From NCBI GenBank assembly GCA_017795045.1, contig CP051244.1, forward strand, positions 3,411,527 through 3,475,526: a stretch of DNA of 64,000 nucleotides. The letters are read 5' to 3'. This document shows, one piece after another, positions 1 through 7,028 of the stretch. The stretch is from Allomuricauda sp. Its GTDB lineage: Bacteria > Bacteroidota > Bacteroidia > Flavobacteriales > Flavobacteriaceae. The notes below the pieces were generated by a model that was given only the letters and a program-made list of their open reading frames with translations, was not told the DNA's origin and ran no database searches. The position numbers and the translations under genes were made by a program. The stretch's first letter is position 1. Every line of letters starts with the position of its first letter.

Positions 1-231
1 GCTAAATATCTGCTTGCTTCTAGAGACAGGACACCCTGTATTACCTGCCCCCTAAACAATTTATGTATTCCTGGGTTTGAAGAGCAGGTAAGAAAACTTC
101 AAAATGGAGAAAATCCAAGCTTAACCGAAGGTTGCAATTTTGACCCTGAATCGCTTATACCGGAAAATCTATTCAACGGATTGACTGAAGAACAAATCAA
201 ATTTGTAAAAAAGCATATTCCAAACCTTTAA
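1..231 (+). CDS. C-terminal end of a Cys-rich protein, possibly a SPASM-type radical SAM enzyme (partial)
   Basis: The open frame runs in from the left edge and stops at 229-231, leaving 76 residues. They hold a cluster C13-X2-C16-X5-C22 (CITCPLNNLC) followed by a lone Cys at residue 45. In SPASM domains of radical SAM peptide maturases the auxiliary iron-sulfur site ends in C-X2-C-X5-C-X3-C plus a later Cys, often as C..CP...LC.GGC; the X3-C position is Phe here, so the match is incomplete. The MutY/EndoIII cluster C-X6-C-X2-C-X5-C was considered, but the first Cys is Ala. Only 11 bp separate the stop from the next gene, so the two are probably cotranscribed. The catalytic part lies outside the window and the family is unproven. 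Confidence 0.6.
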   Translation, partial: AKYLLASRDRTPCITCPLNNLCIPGFEEQVRKLQNGENPSLTEGCNFDPESLIPENLFNGLTEEQIKFVKKHIPNL

Positions 232-242
232 AAATAGATATT

Positions 243-476
243 ATGAATGAAGATGTTTCAAAATTACAGCTCGAGGCAAAAAAGCAATTATCCCAGAAAT
301 CCGATTTGGTGAGCAAACAGCAACTGGAAGCTAAAAAACAATTATCCCAGAAATCCGATTTGGTGAGCAAACAGCAATTGGAGGCTAAAAAGCAGCTTTC
401 CCAGAAAACTGAATTAGTGGGTAATCAGCAATTAGAGGCAAAGAAACAGTTGGCCAACAAGAAAAAACTAAAATAA
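243..476 (+). CDS. Small Lys/Gln-rich protein of 18-residue tandem repeats
   Basis: This is a 77-residue protein of unknown function. After an 8-residue start (MNEDVSKL) it is built almost entirely of a unit read as QLEAKKQLSQKSDLVSKQ: three full copies and one shortened copy ending in a Lys-rich tail. There is no signal peptide, no membrane segment and no Cys. The DNA copies differ mainly at third codon positions (CTC GAG GCA, CTG GAA GCT, TTG GAG GCT, TTA GAG GCA), so the peptide sequence is under selection and the frame is surely coding. It follows the Cys-rich gene by 11 bp. A multi-core substrate for a peptide-modifying enzyme is one reading; a simple helical or coiled-coil repeat protein is the plain alternative. 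Confidence 0.75.
   Translation: MNEDVSKLQLEAKKQLSQKSDLVSKQQLEAKKQLSQKSDLVSKQQLEAKKQLSQKTELVGNQQLEAKKQLANKKKLK
267..464 (+). repeat. 54-bp in-frame tandem repeat, about 3.7 copies
   Basis: Units lie at 267-320, 321-374 and 375-428, with a truncated fourth unit at 429-464. Copies 1 and 2 are nearly identical and copy 3 has drifted (SDLVSK to TELVGN). The unit is a multiple of three, so copy-number change would keep the frame. No spacers are present, so this is not a CRISPR array. Confidence 0.9.
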
Positions 477-533
477 GACGGCTAACATAATCTTGCTATC
501 ATCAAAACTTACAACTGTAACATCTGGTCAGCC

Positions 534-749
534 TTAAAACCTAAAAAGTTCATACAAGGGAACTTCCAGAACTTGGGCAATTTCATATAGGGTGTAGACC
601 GTGGGATTTACTTTTCCATTTTCAATCTTCTCCAAAGCTTGGCGGTCTTTCTTGCATGCACGTGCCAAATCGGCTTGGCTCCACCCCTTTTCTTCCCGGA
701 GTTGAACCACGCGTTTTCCCAGCTTCTTTTTTAAACCTTCTCTGTCCAC
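534..749 (-). CDS. XRE-family helix-turn-helix regulator
   Basis: Small DNA-binding protein with a single HTH_3/XRE domain covering nearly its whole length (about residues 5-68, core GWSQADLARACKKDRQALEKIE). It is divergent from the SymE-like gene. The start is chosen at GTG 749, giving 71 residues that begin just before the HTH. An ATG at 791 would add 14 residues (MYDKSVTLIVDICF), but that stretch contains one complete and part of a second copy of the 22-bp dyads described below, which suggests it is regulatory rather than coding. By analogy with other XRE/toxin pairs it probably represses both genes through those dyads. That is inference; the HTH assignment itself is firm. Confidence 0.85.
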   Translation of the reverse strand: MDREGLKKKLGKRVVQLREEKGWSQADLARACKKDRQALEKIENGKVNPTVYTLYEIAQVLEVPLYELFRF

Positions 750-756
750 AAAACAA

Positions 757-778
757 ATGTCAACTATTAATGTGACAC
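757..778. promoter_or_regulatory. Operator-like dyad O3 (TGTCA-N10-TGACA)
   Basis: Inverted repeat with half-sites TGTCA (758-762) and TGACA (773-777) separated by 10 bp. It is the weaker of three matching dyads, since the outermost base pair is not TTG/CAA. It falls inside the frame only if the regulator starts at ATG 791. Confidence 0.45.
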
Positions 779-780
779 TT

Positions 781-802
781 TTGTCATACAAAAGTTTGAC
801 AA
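781..802. promoter_or_regulatory. Operator-like dyad O2 (TTGTCA-N10-TGACAA)
   Basis: Perfect 6-bp half-sites, TTGTCA at 781-786 and TGACAA at 797-802, in a 22-bp frame. It covers the upstream ATG candidate of the XRE gene (789-791). It starts 42 bp before O1, about four helical turns, so both sites lie on one face of the DNA. Probable binding site of the adjacent XRE protein. Confidence 0.6.
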
Positions 803-822
803 ATCGATTTAATGTTTTATTA

Positions 823-844
823 TTGTCATATAACTGTATGACAA
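823..844. promoter_or_regulatory. Operator-like dyad O1 (TTGTCATA-N6-TATGACAA)
   Basis: Best of the three dyads: 8-bp perfect arms with a 6-bp centre, the same TTGTCA-N10-TGACAA frame as O2. It ends at 844, directly against the ATG of the SymE-like gene at 845, so binding here would block its transcription or the early transcript. Confidence 0.65.
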
Positions 845-1036
845 TTGAGTAATTATAAGACCTTAAAAATCCATTCCAAATTCCGTCGCCGTACCTGGGA
901 CAACATTCTGGTACCCGAAATACGGTTGGAGGGCCATTGGCTCAAGGAGTTGGGTTTTGAGGAGGGAAAAACGGTACAGGTGATCATGCAGGACAAAAAA
1001 CTTACCCTTACCGTAATGGAAGATTACGGGCCGTAG
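845..1036 (+). CDS. SymE-like small toxin-family protein
   Basis: A 63-residue protein whose second half (about residues 25-58, IRLEGHWLKELGFEEG then KTVQVIMQ and KLTLTV) matches the SymE family. That family has an AbrB-like fold and in E. coli is an SOS-induced toxin that acts on RNA or nucleoids and is silenced by the antisense RNA SymR. The N-terminal part is basic (KFRRRTW). Here the partner is a divergent XRE regulator rather than a visible antisense RNA, although an antisense transcript cannot be excluded. The start codon follows operator-like dyad O1 directly, leaving no room for an ordinary leader beyond that dyad. Family assignment is good; toxicity is inferred from the family. Confidence 0.8.
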   Translation: MSNYKTLKIHSKFRRRTWDNILVPEIRLEGHWLKELGFEEGKTVQVIMQDKKLTLTVMEDYGP

Positions 1037-1118
1037 TTTCAAACAATGTTTGGTCCACTGGCGATCTCATAAATTTTGCCGATCTTTATAGAATTGTTTG
1101 TACCGATTTTACAGTTGT

Positions 1119-1688
1119 ATGGGGAAAAGAAAAAAGCAGGCGAAAATTTTACGGGTTTTTAGAAAAGTGCACCGTACCACGGGTGCCTTTTTATTTGTGT
1201 TCTTCTTTTTCATATCGGTCTCCGGCCTGTTGCTGGGCTGGAAGAAAAACACCGCAGGGATGATCCTTCCCGAGTCGCAAAAGGGCACTTCCACCGATCT
1301 ACGGGACTGGCTCCCGGTGGACAGCCTGCATACCATAGCCTGCAACACCTTGCACAACGCTGTTTCGCCCCAACTTTCCTTGGAACTGGACCGGATTGAT
1401 ATGCGCAAGGACAAGGACATGGTAAAGTTTGTCTTTGTGGACGAATACTACGAAGTACAGTTGGATGGTACCACCGGAGATGTACTTTCCATTGGCCAGC
1501 GCCGTTCGGATTTTTTGGAAAAAGTACATGACGGCTCCATTTTGGATCGCTATCTGGGAACTTCGGGACAGATAAAATTGGTATACACCACTGTTATGGG
1601 CACTTCACTCTTGTTGTTCACCATCACCGGTTTTTGGTTGTGGTACGGACCCAAAAGAATGCGGAAGGCAAAAAAGCCCATAACCTAA
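1119..1688 (+). CDS. PepSY-associated membrane protein
   Basis: 189 residues starting at ATG 1119; the TTG at 1098 would add seven residues before the natural basic start MGKRKKQAK. A first membrane helix (about residues 20-41, GAFLFVFFFFISVSGLLLGW) follows a VHRTTG motif, then comes an extracytoplasmic PepSY-like region with the typical VQLDGTTGDVLSI turn. A second helix near residues 155-178 is followed by WLWYGPKRMRKAKK facing the cytoplasm. Proteins of this shape are single-repeat members of the PepSY_TM group, often linked to iron, haem or flavin electron transfer across the membrane. The substrate is unknown and no partner gene adjoins it. Confidence 0.75.
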   Translation: MGKRKKQAKILRVFRKVHRTTGAFLFVFFFFISVSGLLLGWKKNTAGMILPESQKGTSTDLRDWLPVDSLHTIACNTLHNAVSPQLSLELDRIDMRKDKDMVKFVFVDEYYEVQLDGTTGDVLSIGQRRSDFLEKVHDGSILDRYLGTSGQIKLVYTTVMGTSLLLFTITGFWLWYGPKRMRKAKKPIT

Positions 1689-1713
1689 TCTGATTTATCC
1701 GATACCTTCTGGC

Positions 1714-1748
1714 TCCTGTTTCCTGTTTCCTGTTTCCTGTTTCCTGTT
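1714..1748. repeat. Heptanucleotide tandem repeat (TCCTGTT)5
   Basis: Five perfect copies of TCCTGTT fill the space between the stop codons of the convergent PepSY and M28 peptidase genes. A 7-bp unit is prone to slippage. Lying at two 3' ends, it would change only the untranslated tails and not a reading frame. Confidence 0.9.
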
Positions 1749-1752
1749 AAGA

Positions 1753-3150
1753 CTACCCTTTTATTTTTGAAGTTGGAATGGCACCGTACTTATCCATTAG
1801 GTACACCAAGCTGGCCATAGAGGCCGCTCCCAGTTCCAGCTCGCGTTTGTTCACATGCTCAAAAGTGTCGTTCTCGGCATGGTGATGGTCAAAATACCGT
1901 TGTGAATCGGGCACCAGACCGGCAAGGACAATATCCGGGTTTTTCATGGGGCCAATGTCCGCACCACTATACCCTTTTACGAACAAATGGATCAAATAAG
2001 GTTCGAATAAGCTTTTCCAGCTTTGGATCTGTTCAAAATTTTCATCGGAACAATCCAGTGAAAAACCCCTTGGGGTAAATCCACCTGAATCACTTTCCAA
2101 GGCAAAGACGTGGTTTTCGTTCTTGCTCAAGGCCACTTCGGCATATTTGTTGCCCCCGCGAAGCCCATTTTCCTCATTCATGAACAGCACTACGCGAATG
2201 GTACGCTTGGGCTTGTATCCCGTTTTCTTCAACAATCGAAGGACGTCCATGCTCTGCACACAACCGGCACCATCGTCATGGGAACCATCGCCCAAATCCC
2301 AAGAATCCAAATGTCCTCCCACGACCATGACTTCATTGGGATAGGTACTTCCCTTGATCTCACCAATAACGTTATAGGATTGTACATCCTCGTATTGTTT
2401 GCAGTTCTGCTTAAAATAAAATTTGATGTTGGGGTTGAGTTTTAGGGTGGTGCTCAACAAATCGGCCCCGTTGGTACTGATGGCTGCCGCCGGAATCCTT
2501 TGTGAAACGGGCGTATCGCCATAGCTCATGGAGCCCGTGTGGGGGTAATCATCCAATCGCAGATTCATGGAACGCACGATCACACCCAAAGCGCCATACT
2601 TGGCCGCCTCGGCAGCACCGGAATACCGTTGGTCCACACAACCGGAATACGATGCGAAAGTACTGATCAGCGTAGGGTCCATAGGTCGATTGTAAAAGAC
2701 AATCTTTCCCGCTATTTTATCCTTGCCCAATTTTTGAAGGTCTTCTATACCCTGTACCTCAACAATATTGGCCTTTAGGCCACCATCTGGCGTGGCCACG
2801 GAACCTCCCAAGGCACAAATGGGCATATTGGTGGTGAGTCCGGGCTTGGTCTCCATGTAGGCAAACTCCGGGAGTCCCCTCACCCACTTGGGCACCATTA
2901 CAGGCTGCAACCATACTCGGTCCAATCCCAAGGAATCCAACTGGCCCTTGGTGTATTCCACGGCCTGTTGGGCCTGTACCGAACCTGACAAACGACCACC
3001 AATCTGATTGGAAAGGTAATCCAACCATTCATACGCCTGCCCATCGGTCAGGGCTTTATCATATATGGCCTTGATTTGTTTTTCGTCATCGGATTGTGAA
3101 AAAAATGGGGTACTTGCCAGCAAAAGGGCCAAAAGGAGTACTTTTTTCAT
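1753..3150 (-). CDS. Secreted M28-family zinc aminopeptidase with PA domain
   Basis: 465 residues: a signal peptide (about 1-19), a protease-associated insert (about 120-245) and an M28 catalytic domain (about 255-460). Two-zinc ligands are visible: H280 and D282 in GGHLDSWD, D292/D293 in GSHDDGAG, E326-E327 in MNEENG, D354 in ESDSGG, and a late His in HHHAENDT. Family members remove N-terminal residues from peptides outside the cytoplasm. No C-terminal sorting domain is present, so the protein is probably periplasmic or freely released. Its start overlaps the stop of the PPK2 gene by 4 bp (ATGA), so the two are translationally coupled although their functions look unrelated. Confidence 0.92.
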   Translation of the reverse strand: MKKVLLLALLLASTPFFSQSDDEKQIKAIYDKALTDGQAYEWLDYLSNQIGGRLSGSVQAQQAVEYTKGQLDSLGLDRVWLQPVMVPKWVRGLPEFAYMETKPGLTTNMPICALGGSVATPDGGLKANIVEVQGIEDLQKLGKDKIAGKIVFYNRPMDPTLISTFASYSGCVDQRYSGAAEAAKYGALGVIVRSMNLRLDDYPHTGSMSYGDTPVSQRIPAAAISTNGADLLSTTLKLNPNIKFYFKQNCKQYEDVQSYNVIGEIKGSTYPNEVMVVGGHLDSWDLGDGSHDDGAGCVQSMDVLRLLKKTGYKPKRTIRVVLFMNEENGLRGGNKYAEVALSKNENHVFALESDSGGFTPRGFSLDCSDENFEQIQSWKSLFEPYLIHLFVKGYSGADIGPMKNPDIVLAGLVPDSQRYFDHHHAENDTFEHVNKRELELGAASMASLVYLMDKYGAIPTSKIKG

Positions 3151-4031
3151 GGGGATTCTTTTTCCAGTTCTTGTTTAAAGGTTTCTAAATTAGCCTTTAT
3201 TTTATCATCGAGCTCGGGTTCCTTGATATCTTTGTACTTTTTTAACGCTTCCAGCATCACCGATGCCACAATGACACGGGCCGCCTCTTTATTGTCTGCC
3301 GGAACCACAAACCAAGGCGCGTGGTTCTTGGAGGTTTTGTTCAGGGCTTCCTCATAACAATCTTGATAGTCGCCCCAAAGTTTGCGCTCTTCAAGGTCGC
3401 CCGGGGAGAACTTCCAATTTTTTCGCTTTAAATGGATTCTGCGCAATAAGCGTTGCCGTTGTTCTTCTTTGGAAAGATGCAGAAAGAACTTAAAGACCAC
3501 TGTCCCATTTTCGGCTGCATGCTTTTCAAAATCGTTGATTTGTCTGTAGCGCTTCTCCCAAAAGGCATCATCTATATCGGAAACCGATTCCACTCCGGGT
3601 ATATTTTCCCCCAAAATATATTCGGGATGCACTTTGGTGACCAATACATTCTCATAATGGGTCCTGTTGAATACGGAAAACTTGCCCCGTTCCGGCAAGG
3701 CAACATAATGTCGCCATAGATAGTCGTGCCGCAATTCCAATGGTGTGGGCACCTTAAAACTATGGACTGCCACTCCCCTTGCATTGAAGTCTTTGAAGAC
3801 TTCCCTGATCAAGCTGTCCTTTCCCGCGGTATCCATGCCCTGCAAACAGACCAAGACCCCGTATTTTCCATGGGCGTACATGGTATCCTGGAACTCGCCC
3901 AAATCATTTCGGATGTTCTTGAGTGCCTTTTTCAGTTCCTTTTCAGAGGCTCCAAAATCCTGATATGTAGTCAATTGGGATAAATCCACCCCTTCTTTCA
4001 CCTTATAAGTTTCCGTATTGATTTTTTCCAT
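3147..4031 (-). CDS. Polyphosphate:nucleotide phosphotransferase, PPK2 family
   Basis: 294 residues from ATG 4031; a TTG at 4067 would add 12 residues of no clear use. PPK2 enzymes transfer phosphate between polyphosphate and nucleoside mono- or diphosphates in the cytosol. The Walker A-like loop is G65-MDTAGKD-72. Other PPK2 signatures are HSFKVPTPLELRHDYLWRHY (about 90-109) and VFNRTHYENVLVTKVHPE (about 120-137), followed by the lid region KFFLHLSKEEQRQRLLRR. The length fits single-domain PPK2. The class (AMP- or ADP-phosphorylating) cannot be settled by eye. It lies upstream of the M28 gene and is divergent from the secreted protein at 4209. Confidence 0.93.
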   Translation of the reverse strand: MEKINTETYKVKEGVDLSQLTTYQDFGASEKELKKALKNIRNDLGEFQDTMYAHGKYGVLVCLQGMDTAGKDSLIREVFKDFNARGVAVHSFKVPTPLELRHDYLWRHYVALPERGKFSVFNRTHYENVLVTKVHPEYILGENIPGVESVSDIDDAFWEKRYRQINDFEKHAAENGTVVFKFFLHLSKEEQRQRLLRRIHLKRKNWKFSPGDLEERKLWGDYQDCYEEALNKTSKNHAPWFVVPADNKEAARVIVASVMLEALKKYKDIKEPELDDKIKANLETFKQELEKESP

Positions 4032-4208
4032 GGGATTCAATATAGTCCATTTTATCCATTCTTTCAACTGATAAAAAACTGCCGTTCGTCGACATTTTTA
4101 CCGTTTATGGGACAAGAGTGCTTTTTTATCGATTTTATTCCACCTCCGCTCTTGCTTGCCCCTAACTTAGTGAAACCTAAAAACGCAACGTCCCAAATCC
4201 AATGCGTT

Positions 4209-4925
4209 ATGAAATGTAGAAAGATTACCCTACTTATGGTCTTTGCCATGGTCCCCCTTGGCCTGTGGCCCATGACATCCACATCAAGCGCCAATGCCTG
4301 CGAATATGCCAATTCCAACCTCGAGTACATCAAAAGCAAAATTGAGGATGCCGTTATTGCCAAAGACTTTGGAATGGTGAAATACCATGCCTACAAAGCT
4401 TTGAACGGCATTGAAAAAACCCGGTCCAACTTTTTGGATTGTGGTTGCGAGGGTACCATTGAAAGCCTTGAAAATGTATTGACCGAACTGAAGATCGCCA
4501 CAAAGACGGATTCGTTCAAAACTTCCAAAAAATCACTGCATCTTGCCTTGGAAAGCACCATGATAGGCATCAAGGTCTTACGCGTCTATGAACAGGAAAA
4601 CGCGAGCGTCTACGGGAATTCCATTTTGGTCATGAACACCAAAGAGGCCCTGGACAACCAAAACGGGATGTTCCTTACCCATGAGGGTGCTGTAAAACAA
4701 CAGGTGCACAATTGTCTTTTAGGTTTTGAATCCTCCTTGGAAAAAGTGGTGAAGGAAGTGGATTGTGATGAAGCAAGAAGGTTTGTCAACAATATTCATG
4801 AGGAATCCAGGTTGATTTTGCTCAACACAGAACTATCCCCCCATAAAAAGGAATACCATCAACGGGTAAAGACCCTGACCCAAGACGCCTTGACCCAGCT
4901 CGATGATTGCAAGAGTATGGACTGA
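4209..4925 (+). CDS. Secreted Cys-containing protein of unknown function
   Basis: Start chosen at ATG 4209, giving a proper signal peptide (MKCRKITLLMVFAMVPLGLW..., cleavage near SANA-C). An upstream in-frame ATG at 4107 would bury it behind 34 residues. The mature part of about 208 residues is predicted mostly helical, with scattered Cys (near the N-terminus, DCGCEG, HNCLLG, VDCDEA, DDCKS) that could form disulfides in the periplasm. I recognise no family. Its stop abuts the stop of the response regulator on the other strand with no spacer (4925/4926), so the two transcripts must overlap at their tails. Confidence 0.75.
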   Translation: MKCRKITLLMVFAMVPLGLWPMTSTSSANACEYANSNLEYIKSKIEDAVIAKDFGMVKYHAYKALNGIEKTRSNFLDCGCEGTIESLENVLTELKIATKTDSFKTSKKSLHLALESTMIGIKVLRVYEQENASVYGNSILVMNTKEALDNQNGMFLTHEGAVKQQVHNCLLGFESSLEKVVKEVDCDEARRFVNNIHEESRLILLNTELSPHKKEYHQRVKTLTQDALTQLDDCKSMD

Positions 4926-6089
4926 TTATTTACTGGCGAAGAGTTTCACATCTTCCTCCGATACTTCCTTGCCCCCTAGAATAATGAGTCGCTCCACCAC
5001 ATTACGGAGTTCCCGTACATTACCTGTCCAATCATAGCTCTTGAGCAACTCGGTGGCCTTTTTGGAAAAATCCTTGGGTACTGCTCCTTGTTCCGAAGCT
5101 ATTTTCTTGGCAAAGTGCTCGATAAGAATGGGAATATCGTCCCTTCTGTCGTTCAACGCAGGTACCTTAATCAAGATCACCGCCAAACGATGGTAAAGAT
5201 CTTCCCTGAATTTACCTTCTTCTATTTCCTTTTTTAAATCTTTGTTGGTCGCAGCCAATACCCTAACATCCACTTTGATGTCCTTATCGGAACCTACACG
5301 GGAAATCTTGTTTTCCTGAAGGGCACGGAGCACCTTGGCCTGTGCCGAAAGGCTCATGTCGCCTATCTCATCCAAAAAGATGGTGCCTTTATTTGCCGCC
5401 TCAAACTTGCCTGCCCTGTCCTTGACCGCGGAGGTAAACGCTCCCTTCACATGTCCGAAGAGCTCACTCTCTATAAGCTCTGAAGGTATGGCCGCACAGT
5501 TCACCTCAATAAAAGGCGCTGCGGACCGTGGGCTTTTTTGGTGCAGCCAGTGGGCCACCAATTCCTTTCCGGTACCATTGGAGCCCGTAATCAGTACGCG
5601 GGCATCGGTCGGGGCCACCTTTTCTATCATTTCCTTAATGACCTCGATTTCCTCACTATCACCTACCATTTCATAGTTCTTGGACACTTTCTTTTTCAAG
5701 ATCTTGTTCTCTACCACCAACTCCTTTCGGTCCAAGGCATTGCGTACCGTGGTGAGCAATCGGTTAAGGTCCGGTGGTTTTGAGATATAGTCAAAGGCAC
5801 CCATCCGCATGGTGTTCACGGCAGTATCCAGATCACCATGCCCGGAGATCATGATAAAGGGAGTCTCCGGTTTTATTTTTTTTGCGGCCTCCAATACTTC
5901 CACCCCATCCATTTTGGGCATTTTTATATCGCAAAGTACCAGATCAAAGTCTTCTTTTTTAATGGCCTCGATACCGCTTAACCCATCTTCGGCCTCTTGA
6001 ACATTATAAGTATCGCTCTCTTCGACCAAAATTTTCACCAAAACCCGCCTAATGGCAGATTCATCTTCTATTACCAAGATTTTAGACAT
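4926..6089 (-). CDS. NtrC-type sigma-54 response regulator lacking a DNA-binding domain
   Basis: 387 residues: a receiver domain (1-118, acidic D9, phospho-acceptor D54, K104) and an AAA+ central domain (about 140-375). The AAA+ part has Walker A G169-SNGTGKE-176, Walker B GTIFLDEIGD (235-244), and the RpoN-contact loop GAFTSA at 216-221 where the standard form is GAFTGA. The protein stops just after VRELRNVVERL...EEDVKLFASK, so the usual C-terminal Fis-type HTH is absent. Such a protein could activate sigma-54 promoters from solution or act through a partner. It is the last gene of a minus-strand block starting with the ABC transporter, 9 bp after the barrel gene; no sensor kinase is in the window. 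Confidence 0.92.
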   Translation of the reverse strand: MSKILVIEDESAIRRVLVKILVEESDTYNVQEAEDGLSGIEAIKKEDFDLVLCDIKMPKMDGVEVLEAAKKIKPETPFIMISGHGDLDTAVNTMRMGAFDYISKPPDLNRLLTTVRNALDRKELVVENKILKKKVSKNYEMVGDSEEIEVIKEMIEKVAPTDARVLITGSNGTGKELVAHWLHQKSPRSAAPFIEVNCAAIPSELIESELFGHVKGAFTSAVKDRAGKFEAANKGTIFLDEIGDMSLSAQAKVLRALQENKISRVGSDKDIKVDVRVLAATNKDLKKEIEEGKFREDLYHRLAVILIKVPALNDRRDDIPILIEHFAKKIASEQGAVPKDFSKKATELLKSYDWTGNVRELRNVVERLIILGGKEVSEEDVKLFASK

Positions 6090-6098
6090 ACACGTGTT

Positions 6099-7028
6099 TT
6101 AAAAGATTCCTATTTTGAACCCAGTCCTAATATAAAAATTTGCCTCATTATTCAACAAATAAACATCGCCTTGTTTATCGTTCCGTAACTTCCCTTCCTG
6201 TGCAATGGAGCGTCCGGCCATTAGGAAAAGGGACATGTTCTTGGTTATATTGTACTGATACCCCATTGTACCCACCAAAGCGGTCAATGATATTTTGGAT
6301 GCTATTTGATTATAAGGCAACATGATATTGTCCTGGATATTCATAAAATATCCATCCAAGAACAGTGCCAATTCCAACGAGTGCTTTTCATTGAAGTGAT
6401 GCCGAAAGTTGGAACGGGGTATTCCCATGGTGTAGGACCACTTGGGATGAAACTTCTTATAGTAGTTGATCAGGGGCAAGGGCACCGGTATACCCGTGGT
6501 ACTGTTATAAGTGAGTCCCAATACTATCCGAAAAGGCTTATCGGCATTAGGTTCTTCTTTCCAGAATGCGGCCGTGGCGTTCAGAAAAAAATCATCGGTA
6601 ATGGTTCCACTTGTGAAATTGGAGGCCATTCTCGGGGTAAGAATCGCTACAAAATTCCAACTGGGATTCCATTTGGTAATGATTCCCAAGTTCATGTCCA
6701 CTACATGAAAACGTATCAGCTCACTTTTATCAAAAGGAAAATCTTGGGAGTATCCAATGTCAAAACGATTGTACTCCATACCCGTGATCAGGTAGTCCTT
6801 TTTGGCGTTGATCTTTATAGGTAGATTGAACAGGAGCTTGTACCGTTGGGTCTTGATTCCCGAATCGTTTTCTGGAATATTAAGGTATTCCACTCTTAGA
6901 ATATCGGTACTCTGACCCAATGCTTTTGGGACAAAAAGTACCATAAGGGTTGCTAAACATCCCCAAAGTATTGAATTGCGTGCCGAGGTTTTTATCTTTT
7001 TAAGGTTTTTGCTGAATGATATGTACAT
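6099..7028 (-). CDS. Outer-membrane beta-barrel protein, DUF6268-like
   Basis: 309 residues with an N-terminal signal segment (ILWGCLATLMVLFVPKALGQS) and a body of alternating amphipathic strands rich in aromatic residues, ending in the aromatic strand ANFYIRTGFKIGIF typical of outer-membrane barrels. It resembles the DUF6268 barrel family of Bacteroidota, whose substrate is unknown. The start codon lies 29 bp inside the mscS-like gene upstream, and the response regulator follows after 9 bp. This tight packing implies one operon and perhaps a common envelope-stress role, which is inference from context only. Confidence 0.8.
   Translation of the reverse strand: MYISFSKNLKKIKTSARNSILWGCLATLMVLFVPKALGQSTDILRVEYLNIPENDSGIKTQRYKLLFNLPIKINAKKDYLITGMEYNRFDIGYSQDFPFDKSELIRFHVVDMNLGIITKWNPSWNFVAILTPRMASNFTSGTITDDFFLNATAAFWKEEPNADKPFRIVLGLTYNSTTGIPVPLPLINYYKKFHPKWSYTMGIPRSNFRHHFNEKHSLELALFLDGYFMNIQDNIMLPYNQIASKISLTALVGTMGYQYNITKNMSLFLMAGRSIAQEGKLRNDKQGDVYLLNNEANFYIRTGFKIGIF

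Noticed and set aside
1-231. MutY/endonuclease III iron-sulfur cluster for the left-edge gene
   Set aside because: The first Cys of C-X6-C-X2-C-X5-C is Ala, and the downstream Cys spacing does not fit.
267-464. Tandem repeat considered as a CRISPR array
   Set aside because: Repeats are directly adjacent with no spacers, are in frame, and vary at synonymous positions, so they are coding repeats.
6306-6824. 172-codon frame antisense to the outer-membrane barrel gene
   Set aside because: The barrel gene has a signal peptide, strand periodicity and operon context; the antisense frame has none of these.
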